41,827 nt of DNA from Pseudomonadales bacterium. Lineage in GTDB: Bacteria > Pseudomonadota > Gammaproteobacteria > Pseudomonadales > Azotimanducaceae. The position numbers and the translations under genes were made by a program. Below are positions 23,795 through 31,279 of the stretch, piece by piece. The notes beneath the pieces were generated by a model. That model had not been told where the DNA came from. It saw only the letters and a list, made by a program, of their open reading frames with translations, and made no database searches. The stretch lies in contig JADHNI010000032.1 of assembly GCA_016779585.1 (NCBI GenBank), positions 1 through 41,827 on the forward strand, given 5' to 3'. Position 1 is the stretch's first letter; each line of letters begins with the position of its first letter.

Positions 23795-25508
23795 ACTGGT
23801 CAAAGAAATTTTCCCGGTCACGGACTGGGGTAGGCACTACTCGGGGGCTGATCTTCGTTCTGACACGATTGCGGGTCTGGTTGTGCTCTTCATCACCATA
23901 CCCCAGGTGATTGCCTATGCTTTCCTTGCAGGGATGCCGGCAGAGGCGGGACTTTATGCCTGCCTGATGTCTCTGGTTGGCTACGCTGCGTTTGGCTCAT
24001 CCAAGTCACTGGCCGTGGGTCCCACGGCAATTGTTGCGATGATGACCCTGGAAGCGGCGTCCCACTATCACCTTCCCGGAGAAACGGGTTATACGGCAGT
24101 TGTGGTGCAGCTGTCGGTAGTGACAGGACTTGTCCTGATCAGCCTCAGGGTGATCAATTTCGGTGCAGTCATTTCGTTCCTGAGTCATGCGGTGGTTACT
24201 GGTTTCATCACCGCAGCGGCCATCCTGATTATCAGCAACCAGTTCCCGCTGATGATTGGACTGCCTTCGGCTACCGACACCAGTATGCTCGGTGTCTACC
24301 GGTACCTGTTCACCGATCTGTCTGGCTACAACCTCACCGTGGTAATGATTTCGCTGGGTGCAGTAGCGTTGCTTGTATTCTGCCGTACCTGGCTGGGTGG
24401 CCTGCTGCTTCGATTGGGTCTGCGCGAATCGATGGCTGACAGTCTCGTCAAGAGCGCGCCCATGTATGCGGTGGTTCTGGGCATTCTGCTGATCGGACTA
24501 ATGCCGTCAGACATGGCTGGCCGCGTTGCAGTAGTTGGCGATGTGCCAGGCAGCCTGCCGCACGTCAGTGTGGTCCTCATGAGTCTGGAGCGAATCCTGC
24601 AACTTTTGCCTTCTGCTTTCCTGATTGCCATGGTGGTTTTCATGGAATCCACCAGTATCGGCACTGCAATTGCTAGCAAATCTCGCGACAAAATCAATCC
24701 GAACCAGGAACTGGTGGGTCTCGGTGCAGCCAATCTTGGCTCTTCTCTTGTCGGTGGTTTCCCGGTAGCGGGCAGCTTTGCGCGTTCCATCGTTAACTTC
24801 TCATCCGGGGCTGTCTCACAGGTCGCTTCCCTCGTTACAGCGTCGCTGGTTCTGGTGACACTGGTGCTGTTTGCCTCTGCTTTTCACGACCTGCCCAAGG
24901 GCGTTCTGTCTGCCATCATTGTTGTTTCAGCCTGGCAGCTGATTGATCTTTCAGCGATCCGAAAAATTTTTGAGTTCAACCGGACCGATGCCGTGACTTT
25001 TTCAGCGACCTTCCTTGCGGTGCTCGCCTTTGGCGTCGAAAACGGTGTGCTAACGGGTATTGCGATATCGTTTTTGCTGCTGATCCGGAAAAGCAGCAAG
25101 CCTCACATTGCCGTGGTTGGTCGTGTTGGCGACTCCGAGCATTTCCGCAACGTGAATCGTTTCGATGTGACAACCTCACCCAGGGTGCTTGCGGTTCGCG
25201 TGGATGAAAGTTTTTACTTTGTTAACGCGAGACACATCGAAAACTTTATTCTTGAGCATATTGCCGACTCCAGGGAAATAGAACACGTCCTGGTGATCTG
25301 CACAGCAGCTAATTTTATTGATACCAGCGGTTTAGAAATGCTCGAAGAGCTGTCCGAGAACCTGCAGGAGGTTGGTGTTACCCTGCATCTCGCAGAAGTG
25401 AAGAGTCCGGTCATGGACAAGCTTAGGGAAACAGGTTTTTATAAGAACATGGCGGGCCAGGTGTTTTTCACGACGGACCTGGCAATGAAGGAACTGGCCG
25501 GCAATTAG
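23787..25508 (+). CDS. SulP-family anion transporter with STAS domain
   Basis: The protein has 573 residues from ATG 23787, inside the end of the SGNH gene. The membrane domain begins with WGRHYSGADLRSDTIAGLVVLF and continues IPQVIAYAFLAGMPAEAGLYACLM, the SulP signature, then AVGPTAIVAMMTLEAASHY and, later, QELVGLGAANLGSSLVGGFPVAGSFARSIVN. After residue about 480 a cytoplasmic STAS domain follows (VLAVRVDESFYFVNARHIEN, VLVICTAANFIDTSGLEMLE, where the DTSG loop binds nucleotide in some members). It moves sulfate, bicarbonate or dicarboxylates with H+ or Na+ coupling; the anion is not predictable. No carbonic anhydrase gene is adjacent. Confidence 0.93.
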   Translation: MNKLVKEIFPVTDWGRHYSGADLRSDTIAGLVVLFITIPQVIAYAFLAGMPAEAGLYACLMSLVGYAAFGSSKSLAVGPTAIVAMMTLEAASHYHLPGETGYTAVVVQLSVVTGLVLISLRVINFGAVISFLSHAVVTGFITAAAILIISNQFPLMIGLPSATDTSMLGVYRYLFTDLSGYNLTVVMISLGAVALLVFCRTWLGGLLLRLGLRESMADSLVKSAPMYAVVLGILLIGLMPSDMAGRVAVVGDVPGSLPHVSVVLMSLERILQLLPSAFLIAMVVFMESTSIGTAIASKSRDKINPNQELVGLGAANLGSSLVGGFPVAGSFARSIVNFSSGAVSQVASLVTASLVLVTLVLFASAFHDLPKGVLSAIIVVSAWQLIDLSAIRKIFEFNRTDAVTFSATFLAVLAFGVENGVLTGIAISFLLLIRKSSKPHIAVVGRVGDSEHFRNVNRFDVTTSPRVLAVRVDESFYFVNARHIENFILEHIADSREIEHVLVICTAANFIDTSGLEMLEELSENLQEVGVTLHLAEVKSPVMDKLRETGFYKNMAGQVFFTTDLAMKELAGN

Positions 25509-25550
25509 CCCGGCCTGATAGACAACGGCAATTCAAGCAGGAGGTACAGT

Positions 25551-26267
25551 ATGCAAACCCAAACCATTGAATACCAGGACGGAGATACCATTCTTGAGGG
25601 CTATGTTGCCTGGGATGACAGCATTTCAGGCCCCAGGCCCGCGGTGCTGGTGGGTCACGACTGGACCGGTCGGCGTGACTTTGCCACGGGCAAGGCGGAG
25701 GAGATGGCCAGGCTCGGTTATGTCGGCTTTGCGCTGGATATGTATGGCAAGGGTGTTTTTGGTGCCGATGGTGATGTTGAAGGAAACACCGCCCTGATGG
25801 GGCCACTCGCCGGAGACCGGGCGGCCCTGCGTGCACGCATGATGGCAGCTTTGGAAGCGGTGCGGGGCCTCGATGTGGTTGACGCATCTAAAGTTGGTGC
25901 CATGGGTTACTGCTTCGGTGGGATGTGTGTACTGGAACTGGCACGCGCTGGCGCTGACGTCGGCGGCGTCATCAGTATCCACGGCATATTCTCTCCGGGT
26001 GACGTACCTAACGAAAAGATCACGGCAAAAGTGCTTTGCCTGCACGGTCAGGATGACCCCATGGTTCCGCCGGAGCAGGTGCTGGACTTTGAAAACGAAA
26101 TGTCAGCCGCGGGTGCAGACTGGCAGGTCCATGCCTATGGCGGCACCATGCATGCCTTTACCAATCCGCATGCCAACGATCCTGGATTCGGCACGGTTTA
26201 TAACCCGGTTGCAGATAAGCGGGCGACGCAGTCCATCCAGAATTTCTTCGACGAAATTTTTGCCTGA
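25551..26267 (+). CDS. Dienelactone hydrolase family protein
   Basis: The protein has 238 residues with an AGGAGG site (25540-25545) before ATG 25551. It has an alpha/beta-hydrolase fold with the Cys-Asp-His triad of dienelactone hydrolase: nucleophile GYCFGGMCVLELAR (Cys121), acid LHGQDDPMVPPE (Asp169), and base YGGTMHAFTNPHAND (His201); spacing agrees with the Pseudomonas enzyme. The early segment AVLVGHDWTGRRDFATGKAEEMARLGY is typical. In catabolic pathways the enzyme opens dienelactone to maleylacetate, but many genomic homologues hydrolyse other substrates. It lies 9 nt before the AhpD-like selenoprotein gene, so both probably share a transcript. Confidence 0.9.
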   Translation: MQTQTIEYQDGDTILEGYVAWDDSISGPRPAVLVGHDWTGRRDFATGKAEEMARLGYVGFALDMYGKGVFGADGDVEGNTALMGPLAGDRAALRARMMAALEAVRGLDVVDASKVGAMGYCFGGMCVLELARAGADVGGVISIHGIFSPGDVPNEKITAKVLCLHGQDDPMVPPEQVLDFENEMSAAGADWQVHAYGGTMHAFTNPHANDPGFGTVYNPVADKRATQSIQNFFDEIFA

Positions 26268-26276
26268 GGTCTTGAT

Positions 26277-26825
26277 ATGGCGCGCATTCGACTTAAAGAA
26301 AACGACGAGCTTGAACCGCATATCCGCGAGTTGGCGGAAAAGATGGATGCGCAGGGGGTAGATACCTCCAACCTGCGTGGTTTTGCCCATCGCCAGGATA
26401 TGTTCGACAGCTATTTCCAGTTCTATGGTCCTGCCCGGGAAGGCAAAACCGTTGAGGCGGAACTCATCGAACTGGTTCGCCTCAAGATTGCGCGCCACAA
26501 CGACTGCTTTACATGACTGAATGCCAGACTTCTGCAGGGTGCAGATCACGGTTTAACAGAAGAAAAAATTTCCGAGCTTGACCAGCCTGAAAACAGTTTT
26601 TCAGAGCGCGAGCGAATGGCGCTCAAGTATGCAGACAAGATGGCGCTGGATCATCACAGTATGGACGAGGCGTTCTTTGACCGTCTCCGTGAGCACTTTG
26701 ACGACGCGCAGATTGTTGAGCTGGGCATGATGATCGGTCAGTTCATCGGCTTCGGTCGCCTGCTCGCTGCGCTAGACCTGGAACCCAAGTTCTGCCCTAC
26801 AGACGGTGACCCCGGGCTGTTGTAG
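26277..26825 (+). CDS. AhpD-like (CMD-fold) selenoprotein with CxxU motif
   Basis: ATG 26277 follows TGAGG (26265-26269). Read through, the frame is 183 codons (182 residues), and one in-frame TGA (26514-26516) is codon 80. Residues 77-80 read Cys-Phe-Thr-UGA: the UGA stands where the second Cys of the AhpD CxxC active site belongs (ELVRLKIARHNDCFT-U-LNARLLQG). The downstream part is a normal carboxymuconolactone-decarboxylase-like C-terminus (ERMALKYADKMALDHH, ELGMMIGQFIGFGRLLAALD). A SECIS-like hairpin follows the UGA. AhpD-like CxxU proteins are a known bacterial selenoprotein group. The role is probably peroxide or thiol redox chemistry. The organism would need SelA, SelB, SelC tRNA and SelD, none of which is in this window. 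The alternative, a nonsense mutation of TGC or TGT, cannot be excluded. Confidence 0.85.
26514..26559 (+). promoter_or_regulatory. Bacterial SECIS element directing UGA to selenocysteine
   Basis: After UGA (26514-26516), TCTGC (26531-26535) pairs with GCAGA (26541-26545) around the loop AGGGT. Apical A-T closing would make a 6-bp stem with a GGG loop. The loop G lies about 20 nt after UGA, inside the usual bSECIS range, and the tip UGCAGGGUGCA resembles the E. coli fdhF element's UGCAGGUCUGCA. A discontinuous lower stem is possible between CTGAA (26517-26521) and TT...CAG (26553-26559). Confidence 0.75.
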
Positions 26826-26830
26826 TACCC

Positions 26831-27598
26831 CTAGAAACTGTCTTTGCGACGTCGCGTTTCTGCAAAGACGTCAACCAGCTCAGCACCCTGCATATTGAGG
26901 TTGGCCTGAAGGTCCTCGCTCATGGGGCGCAGGAAAGGGTTGGTTTCCAACTCAAGGCCGATCGTGGATGGCACGGTCGGCTTTCCTTCCGCGCGCAGCG
27001 CTTCAATCTCTTTTGCCCGCTGCTGCAGCGCATCGTTCTGAGGTTCTACGGAAAGAGCGAAGGCTGCATTGGCCTGGGTGTATTCATGGGCGCAGTAAAC
27101 ACCGGTGTTTTCGGGCAGGGCCATGAGCTTTTGCAGGCTCGTCCACATCTGTGCTGGACTGCCCTCGAACAGGCGGCCACATCCCAGGGCAAATAGAGCG
27201 TCACCGCAGAACAGCTTGCCAGCCTCAGGGAAATAGAAGGCGATATGACCGAGGGTGTGTCCGGAAACGTCAAAAACCTGTGCGTCGAAGTTCCCGAACT
27301 GGAAAGTCTCCCCGTCACCCACCTTGACGTCGATGCCTGGAATCCGCTCTGCATCGTCCCTTGAGCCGATGATCGTGCAGTTCCACCTGTCTTTCAGTTC
27401 GAGGTTGCCCCCAGCATGGTCGAAGTGATGGTGAGTATTCAGGATGTGTGTCAGCTGCCAGCCTTTTTCTTCCAGAGCCGCGTTGATCGGCGCCACTTCT
27501 GGCGTATCGATGGTCGCTGTGACACCTGCGTCAGGGTCGTGGATCAGGTAGCCGTAGTTGTCTGAAAGGCAGGGAAACTGGTGAACTTCGAGTGGCAT
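26831..27598 (-). CDS. gloB: Hydroxyacylglutathione hydrolase (glyoxalase II)
   Basis: The protein has 255 residues, the standard length. It hydrolyses S-lactoylglutathione to lactate and glutathione, the second step of methylglyoxal detoxification, in the cytoplasm. The metallo-beta-lactamase metal site is complete: THHHFDHAGG gives His56, His58, Asp60 and His61; SGHTLGH gives His114; FCGDALFALGCGR gives Asp133; and CAHEYTQAN gives His171. Tyr173 in HEYT contributes to glutathione binding in the family. The C-terminal glyoxalase II-specific helical domain ends TNPFLRP...FAETRRRKDSF. It lies 23 nt after an unknown gene on the same strand and ends 5 nt from the convergent AhpD-like gene. Confidence 0.96.
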   Translation of the reverse strand: MPLEVHQFPCLSDNYGYLIHDPDAGVTATIDTPEVAPINAALEEKGWQLTHILNTHHHFDHAGGNLELKDRWNCTIIGSRDDAERIPGIDVKVGDGETFQFGNFDAQVFDVSGHTLGHIAFYFPEAGKLFCGDALFALGCGRLFEGSPAQMWTSLQKLMALPENTGVYCAHEYTQANAAFALSVEPQNDALQQRAKEIEALRAEGKPTVPSTIGLELETNPFLRPMSEDLQANLNMQGAELVDVFAETRRRKDSF

Positions 27599-27621
27599 AG
27601 GACGACTCCGGTCGTTCGCGT

Positions 27622-28071
27622 TCAGTTCGCGTTGACGTAGATAATGTGGTTTCGGTTGACGATGATCTTCTGGCTGTTCTGGTAAATGGCAATGAAGTCG
27701 ACATCTTCGTTAATGATGTCAGACACCCGTGACTCTTCCTGAAGGGTTGGGTAGACAAGCCCATAGATGGTTCGATCATTGGTGAAATGTGCCACCAGGT
27801 TGCGAGGTTTGATGGGCGTCTGTTCCCTGATCTCATCATCGCTCTGTTCGGTGCGGATGTAGACCACCTGCATTTTGTTGATCAGGCGGTAGGCACCCGC
27901 ATTGGATTCGAACGGGAAGAAACGATCGTCTTCCTCGTTGAGAAACTCCTCGATGAGCGGATTGCCGGCCGCGGAAACGAGGTCTTCAGTGACAAACATA
28001 TGGCCACTGATGGTCTCGTTGTCGATCAGCAATACCTCAACGGGGACACTGATCTTGGGGATTTCATACAT
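27622..28071 (-). CDS. Unknown protein, 149 aa
   Basis: Not recognised. ATG 28071 gives MYEIPKISVPVEVLLIDNET. The protein is acidic and beta-strand rich, with no signal peptide or membrane helix and no Cys-rich or catalytic motif. It seems to hold two similar halves: SVPVEVLLIDNETISGHMFV early, and RNLVAHFTNDRTIYGLVYPT later, each followed by polar and hydrophobic strands (RLINKMQVVYIRTEQ and IAIYQNSQKIIVNRNHIIYV). A strand-rich repeat of that type suggests two small barrels (inference). It lies between the Nudix gene (89 bp upstream) and glyoxalase II (23 nt downstream) and is probably expressed with both. A few residues resemble proteins found next to Ycf46-like ATPases, but I cannot name the family. 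Confidence 0.7.
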   Translation of the reverse strand: MYEIPKISVPVEVLLIDNETISGHMFVTEDLVSAAGNPLIEEFLNEEDDRFFPFESNAGAYRLINKMQVVYIRTEQSDDEIREQTPIKPRNLVAHFTNDRTIYGLVYPTLQEESRVSDIINEDVDFIAIYQNSQKIIVNRNHIIYVNAN

Positions 28072-28160
28072 ATCAACAGCCTGGAATGATATGGCCCAAG
28101 GAAGGCTTCAATGAAACATGAAAGCCTCGCCGGATTCAATGTTGCATTGCAGCGATTTTT

Positions 28161-28664
28161 TCAGGAAAAGCTGACCTCATGGTCTATGAGGGTCTCTTCG
28201 ATAAACGTGAAGTACCCCCTGACGGTACCGCCACCCAGGACGTGACCCAGCCAGATGCGATCATCATCCCACATTTCATCGAACGGCAGCTGATCCAGCT
28301 TGAACCAGATGGGAATAGCCTCATCTGTTTCACCGGGTTCTCCGTCGTACTCTTTGGCAACATAGACATGAACGTGGATTCTCGGCATATCCTCAGCATG
28401 AAAGAACAGCTCACCTGCAAATCTCGGGTTAACCGGATTGATGAGGAGTTCCTCGTTGGTTTCACGAATTGCGCACTCTTCAGGTGTTTCTCCGCCTTCG
28501 ATTCGACCGCCGGGTCCGTTGATCTTGCCAGCCCCCAGGCCGCGCTTCTTTCGTATCAGCAACACTTCATCGTCCTGGAGAATAAACATGAGCGTCGCTA
28601 CCTCTTCGGGTACCCAGGAATCCCAGTCTATTTCCGCCACCGGCGGTAATGTGATGTCGCTCAT
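28161..28664 (-). CDS. Nudix hydrolase, MutT/8-oxo-dGTPase-like
   Basis: The protein has 167 residues from ATG 28664, 6 nt after the AAA+ ATPase gene. The Nudix box is at about 53-74: GGRIEGGETPEECAIRETNEEL, with the catalytic REtnEE glutamates (Glu68, Glu71, Glu72). The Gly after EE is replaced by Leu, a small departure. The preceding strand VATLMFILQDDEVLLIRKKRGLGAGKINGPGG resembles MTH1/MutT enzymes that sanitise oxidised purine nucleotides (KRGxGxGKxNGPGGKxExGE). The C-terminus contains WFKLDQLPFDEMWDDD, the MTH1-like substrate region with WDDD, so an 8-oxo-dGTP role is likely (inference). Confidence 0.9.
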   Translation of the reverse strand: MSDITLPPVAEIDWDSWVPEEVATLMFILQDDEVLLIRKKRGLGAGKINGPGGRIEGGETPEECAIRETNEELLINPVNPRFAGELFFHAEDMPRIHVHVYVAKEYDGEPGETDEAIPIWFKLDQLPFDEMWDDDRIWLGHVLGGGTVRGYFTFIEETLIDHEVSFS

Positions 28665-28670
28665 CGGTGC

Positions 28671-30155
28671 TTACTCATCTGCAAAGACACATCGTTCTGA
28701 CGCCCAGGCACGGAGCTGTCGGATTTTTTCTTCCATGACCACTGAAAGTGGGTTGGTCTCATGGATGGCATCCGCGAGGGCCTTCATGGTCAGTTCGGCA
28801 TCGCTGGCGGCGACAGAATAAAGTGCGCTCACAATGACCTGCTCAATTTCTGCGCCGGAGAACCCCTCACTGATATCCGCCAGAGATTTCAGGTCGAAGT
28901 GTGTTGAATCCTGGCTGCGTTTCTCGAGATGAATACGGAAGATGTCCTGGCGGATATCGTGTTTTGGCAGGTCGACAAAAAAGATTTCGTCCAGGCGCCC
29001 CTTGCGTACCAGCTCAGGGGGCAGCTGTGAAATGTCGTTGGAGGTCGCAACGATAAATGCCTTGCTCTGGCGCTCTGACATCCAGGTCAGCAGGGTGCCC
29101 AGCACACGAGCTGAGATGCCCGAATCATTTTGTGAGGTAGAAATACCTTTCTCGATTTCGTCCAGCCAGAGAACACAGGGTGACATCATGTCTGCCAGTT
29201 TCAGTGCTTCTCGAAGATTGCGTTCTGTCTCACCATGAAACTTGTCATACAGCGCACCGAAGTCGAGCCGCAGCAGCGGCAGTGACCACATACCAGCCAC
29301 GGCTTTGGCCGCCAGGCTTTTACCGCCACCCTGCACGCCCAGCAGCATGATGCCCTTGGGTGCGTCCAGGCTGCTTTCACTTTCAAGGAAACTGTCCGCG
29401 CGCTGCTCCAGCCACTCTTTTAATTTGACCAGGCCGCCAACCTCGCCAAACTGTGCGGTGTCATACTGGAAGGACAACACGCCTTCCATATCCATCAGCG
29501 CAAACTTGGCTTTGTTCATGTCCGGGATGTCGGAGTCATCGATGACGCCGTCGTCATAGATGGCGGCCCTCACCAGTTGCCGGGCATCCTCAATGGACAC
29601 GCCTTTCAGGTTCTGCACCAGTTTCTTGAAGGTGTCGCTGGAGCTTCGCACCGGCACGCCGCCCTTTGCCCTGGACCAGTTGGAGGCTTCCTCGCGAACC
29701 AGGTGCATCAATTGCTCCTCGATTGGCATCGACAGCTCGAACCGGGCGCTGTAACGCTTCACTTCGTTTGGCAGTTCGATCTGGTGGCTGAGCAGCACAA
29801 CCGTATGACCCAGGCGGTTGTGGCGCATCGCGATTTCTCGGAGGAGGCGGATATTCCTGGCGTCACCTTTCAGGTAAGGATGAAAGTCACAGAGTACGTA
29901 AAGACCCGGGCTGGTCTCGTTTTTGATCGCCTCAAGGACGCCTGTTTCGTCCAGCTGGTCACCTTCCTCTGGTCTCTCGCCGAAACCCAGGCGGTTCAGC
30001 CCCTCGGTGATCGACCATACAAACAAGGGCAGTGTTCGCGTCACGGCCAGACCAGTCAGCATTTCCAGTACCCGGGGTTCCTCATAGGATTCAATCACCA
30101 GGATTGGCACCTTGGAATCGAGTAACAGCTCGAGATCATGCAGGTCAGACTTCAT
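28671..30155 (-). CDS. AAA+ ATPase, Ycf46-like
   Basis: The protein has 494 residues. The N-terminal half (1-260) has no P-loop but holds conserved strands (VPILVIESYEEPRVLEML, GLYVLCDFHPYL, LGHTVVLLSHQIELPNEVKR) typical of Ycf46-type proteins. The C-terminal half is a single AAA+ module: Walker A GVQGGGKS (273-280), Walker B VLWLDE (328-333), sensor-1 Asn in VATSND (Asn373), and an Arg-finger candidate in ELVRKGRLDE (Arg384 or Arg387). Ycf46 occurs in cyanobacteria, plastids and some proteobacteria, where it has been linked to photosynthesis or CO2 use in cyanobacteria; its role in heterotrophs is unknown. It precedes the Nudix gene by 6 nt and follows the Rieske gene by 27 nt, so the five genes from Rieske to glyoxalase II may be one operon. 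Confidence 0.9.
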   Translation of the reverse strand: MKSDLHDLELLLDSKVPILVIESYEEPRVLEMLTGLAVTRTLPLFVWSITEGLNRLGFGERPEEGDQLDETGVLEAIKNETSPGLYVLCDFHPYLKGDARNIRLLREIAMRHNRLGHTVVLLSHQIELPNEVKRYSARFELSMPIEEQLMHLVREEASNWSRAKGGVPVRSSSDTFKKLVQNLKGVSIEDARQLVRAAIYDDGVIDDSDIPDMNKAKFALMDMEGVLSFQYDTAQFGEVGGLVKLKEWLEQRADSFLESESSLDAPKGIMLLGVQGGGKSLAAKAVAGMWSLPLLRLDFGALYDKFHGETERNLREALKLADMMSPCVLWLDEIEKGISTSQNDSGISARVLGTLLTWMSERQSKAFIVATSNDISQLPPELVRKGRLDEIFFVDLPKHDIRQDIFRIHLEKRSQDSTHFDLKSLADISEGFSGAEIEQVIVSALYSVAASDAELTMKALADAIHETNPLSVVMEEKIRQLRAWASERCVFADE

Positions 30156-30182
30156 AAGCTAACTTTACCTTACCGGGGGCAT

Positions 30183-31001
30183 CTAACGGCTTGTCGCAAT
30201 CAGGTTACCGTTTGATAGTTCAAGTTCGGGAGAAGCGGGCAGTTTACAGGTGGCGTGCTCGGGGAACACGCATTCGCCACTTCTCACATCAAATTCATAT
30301 CCATGCCATGGGCAGCGGAGCCGTCCCTGGTTGAGTGTGCTCTGATCCAGGGGGCCGAGCAGGTGAGGGCAGATAGTGGCATGGGCAATAAGATTTTCGC
30401 CATCCAGGCGCAACTGGAACTCGCGGCGTTTCAGCTGGAACCGGATCTCCTCATTGTTGGCAAGGCGCGCCCGGATATCGACCGCGGGTCCGAGATCGCA
30501 GTTTGATTGAGCATCCCGGGATTCGTTCAGCCGTTCGTGGCGCTCACGCATCATGGCTTCGTCTTCATCCCACAGGGTTGTGTAAAGCCCGAGCATCAGG
30601 TCGCCAACTTGTTCCCGGTCAGCATCCGCAATACCTGGAAGATGAAAAGCCACGTGAATTCGCGTGTTGTCTTCCTCGGCAGTCAGCGTTGACCAGATTT
30701 CAGAGACCTGTTTGCGGTCATGGTAGCTGCGTGCGACATAGCTGTCTTTGCTGGCGACGGTGAGTTCCACATGACCGGTGTGTTCTGCATTTGACCAGGT
30801 GCGCCAACCCCATTCGCCGCGCTCATCCAGTTCGATGTAGTCAAAAGAGGTTTCATGGAGATAAGGCAGGTGTTCCCAATCCAGTACGTTTTCCCAGACT
30901 CTTACCAGCGGGGCGCGGATGACACGGTCGTAGGTGGCAACCTGGCACAGGTCGAGGGCGTTCGGGTTGAAATCGCGGGCATTGGGCTGGTTTGCACTCA
31001 T
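30183..31001 (-). CDS. SRPBCC-like domain followed by a C-terminal Rieske [2Fe-2S] domain
   Basis: The protein has 272 residues. Residues about 25-160 look like an SRPBCC (START-like) fold: VIRAPLVRVWENVLDWEHLPYLHETSF, then TRIHVAFHLPG and a long C-terminal helix (DEDEAMMRERHERLNESR). Residues about 185-272 are a Rieske domain with ICPHLLGPLDQ (Cys211, His213) and CPWHGYEFD (Cys230, His233), complete ligands for a [2Fe-2S] cluster, spacing 16 between the pairs. Ring-hydroxylating oxygenases have the Rieske domain first and the SRPBCC-type catalytic domain second; here the order is reversed and the mononuclear-iron His-His-Asp set is not evident. It is cytoplasmic by lack of signal. It may bind a hydrophobic ligand and move electrons (inference). 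Upstream gene of a possible Rieske/Ycf46/Nudix operon. Confidence 0.85.
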   Translation of the reverse strand: MSANQPNARDFNPNALDLCQVATYDRVIRAPLVRVWENVLDWEHLPYLHETSFDYIELDERGEWGWRTWSNAEHTGHVELTVASKDSYVARSYHDRKQVSEIWSTLTAEEDNTRIHVAFHLPGIADADREQVGDLMLGLYTTLWDEDEAMMRERHERLNESRDAQSNCDLGPAVDIRARLANNEEIRFQLKRREFQLRLDGENLIAHATICPHLLGPLDQSTLNQGRLRCPWHGYEFDVRSGECVFPEHATCKLPASPELELSNGNLIATSR

Positions 31002-31025
31002 GTTTTTATTCTAACCGCATAAGAG

Positions 31026-31123
31026 CTATTCGAGGCAGGCCGGTAACTTTCCCCGTGATTCACGGTCATAGTATTAAGCAGGGAATGCCCCTGCCATTTA
31101 GCGAGCCCTTGAGACTCGAATAG
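31026..31123. other. Structured intergenic region, candidate small RNA or cis-element
   Basis: CTATTCGAG (31026-31034) and CTCGAATAG (31115-31123) are perfect inverted repeats 80 bp apart. Between them sit two hairpins: CCGTG-ATT-CACGG (31053-31065) and GCAGGG-AATGC-CCCTGC (31078-31094). Together they could fold as a three-way-like RNA. A further stem CTTTTC-GATG-GAAAAG is at 31167-31182, with T5-6 at 31196-31201. This lies in the 278-bp region between the divergent Rieske and rpoH genes. Chance pairing is possible. Confidence 0.35.
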
Positions 31124-31214
31124 AGAAATGATTGGCTGCGGAGAGGGTGGATTGATCTGCATCAGGCTTTTCGATGGAAAAGACCTTGAAAACGGATTTT
31201 TAGCCCTCATCTAG

Positions 31215-31242
31215 GGAACTATACGGAGACAGAGAGCTCTAA
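31215..31242 (+). promoter_or_regulatory. Sigma-E-like promoter for rpoH
   Basis: GGAACT (31215-31220), a 17-bp spacer, then TCTAA (31238-31242), close to the sigma-E pattern GGAACTT-N16-TCTAA/TCTGA. It lies about 38 bp before the rpoH start. E. coli rpoH also has a sigma-E promoter. TTGAAA at 31186-31191 may be the -35 of an additional sigma-70 promoter. A weak ribosome site GGAG precedes ATG 31280. Confidence 0.55.
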
Positions 31243-31279
31243 GTCTGTAACTTATAAAGAAATTGGAGAAAAACTGAAG

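Noticed and set aside
26616-26825. 69-aa open frame as a separate gene
   Set aside because: It is the in-frame continuation of the AhpD-like gene past UGA 26514-26516, with no ribosome site of its own.
30998-31210. 70-aa open frame on the minus strand before the Rieske gene
   Set aside because: Low-complexity composition with no motif or ribosome site; it ends exactly at the Rieske start and covers the structured region instead.
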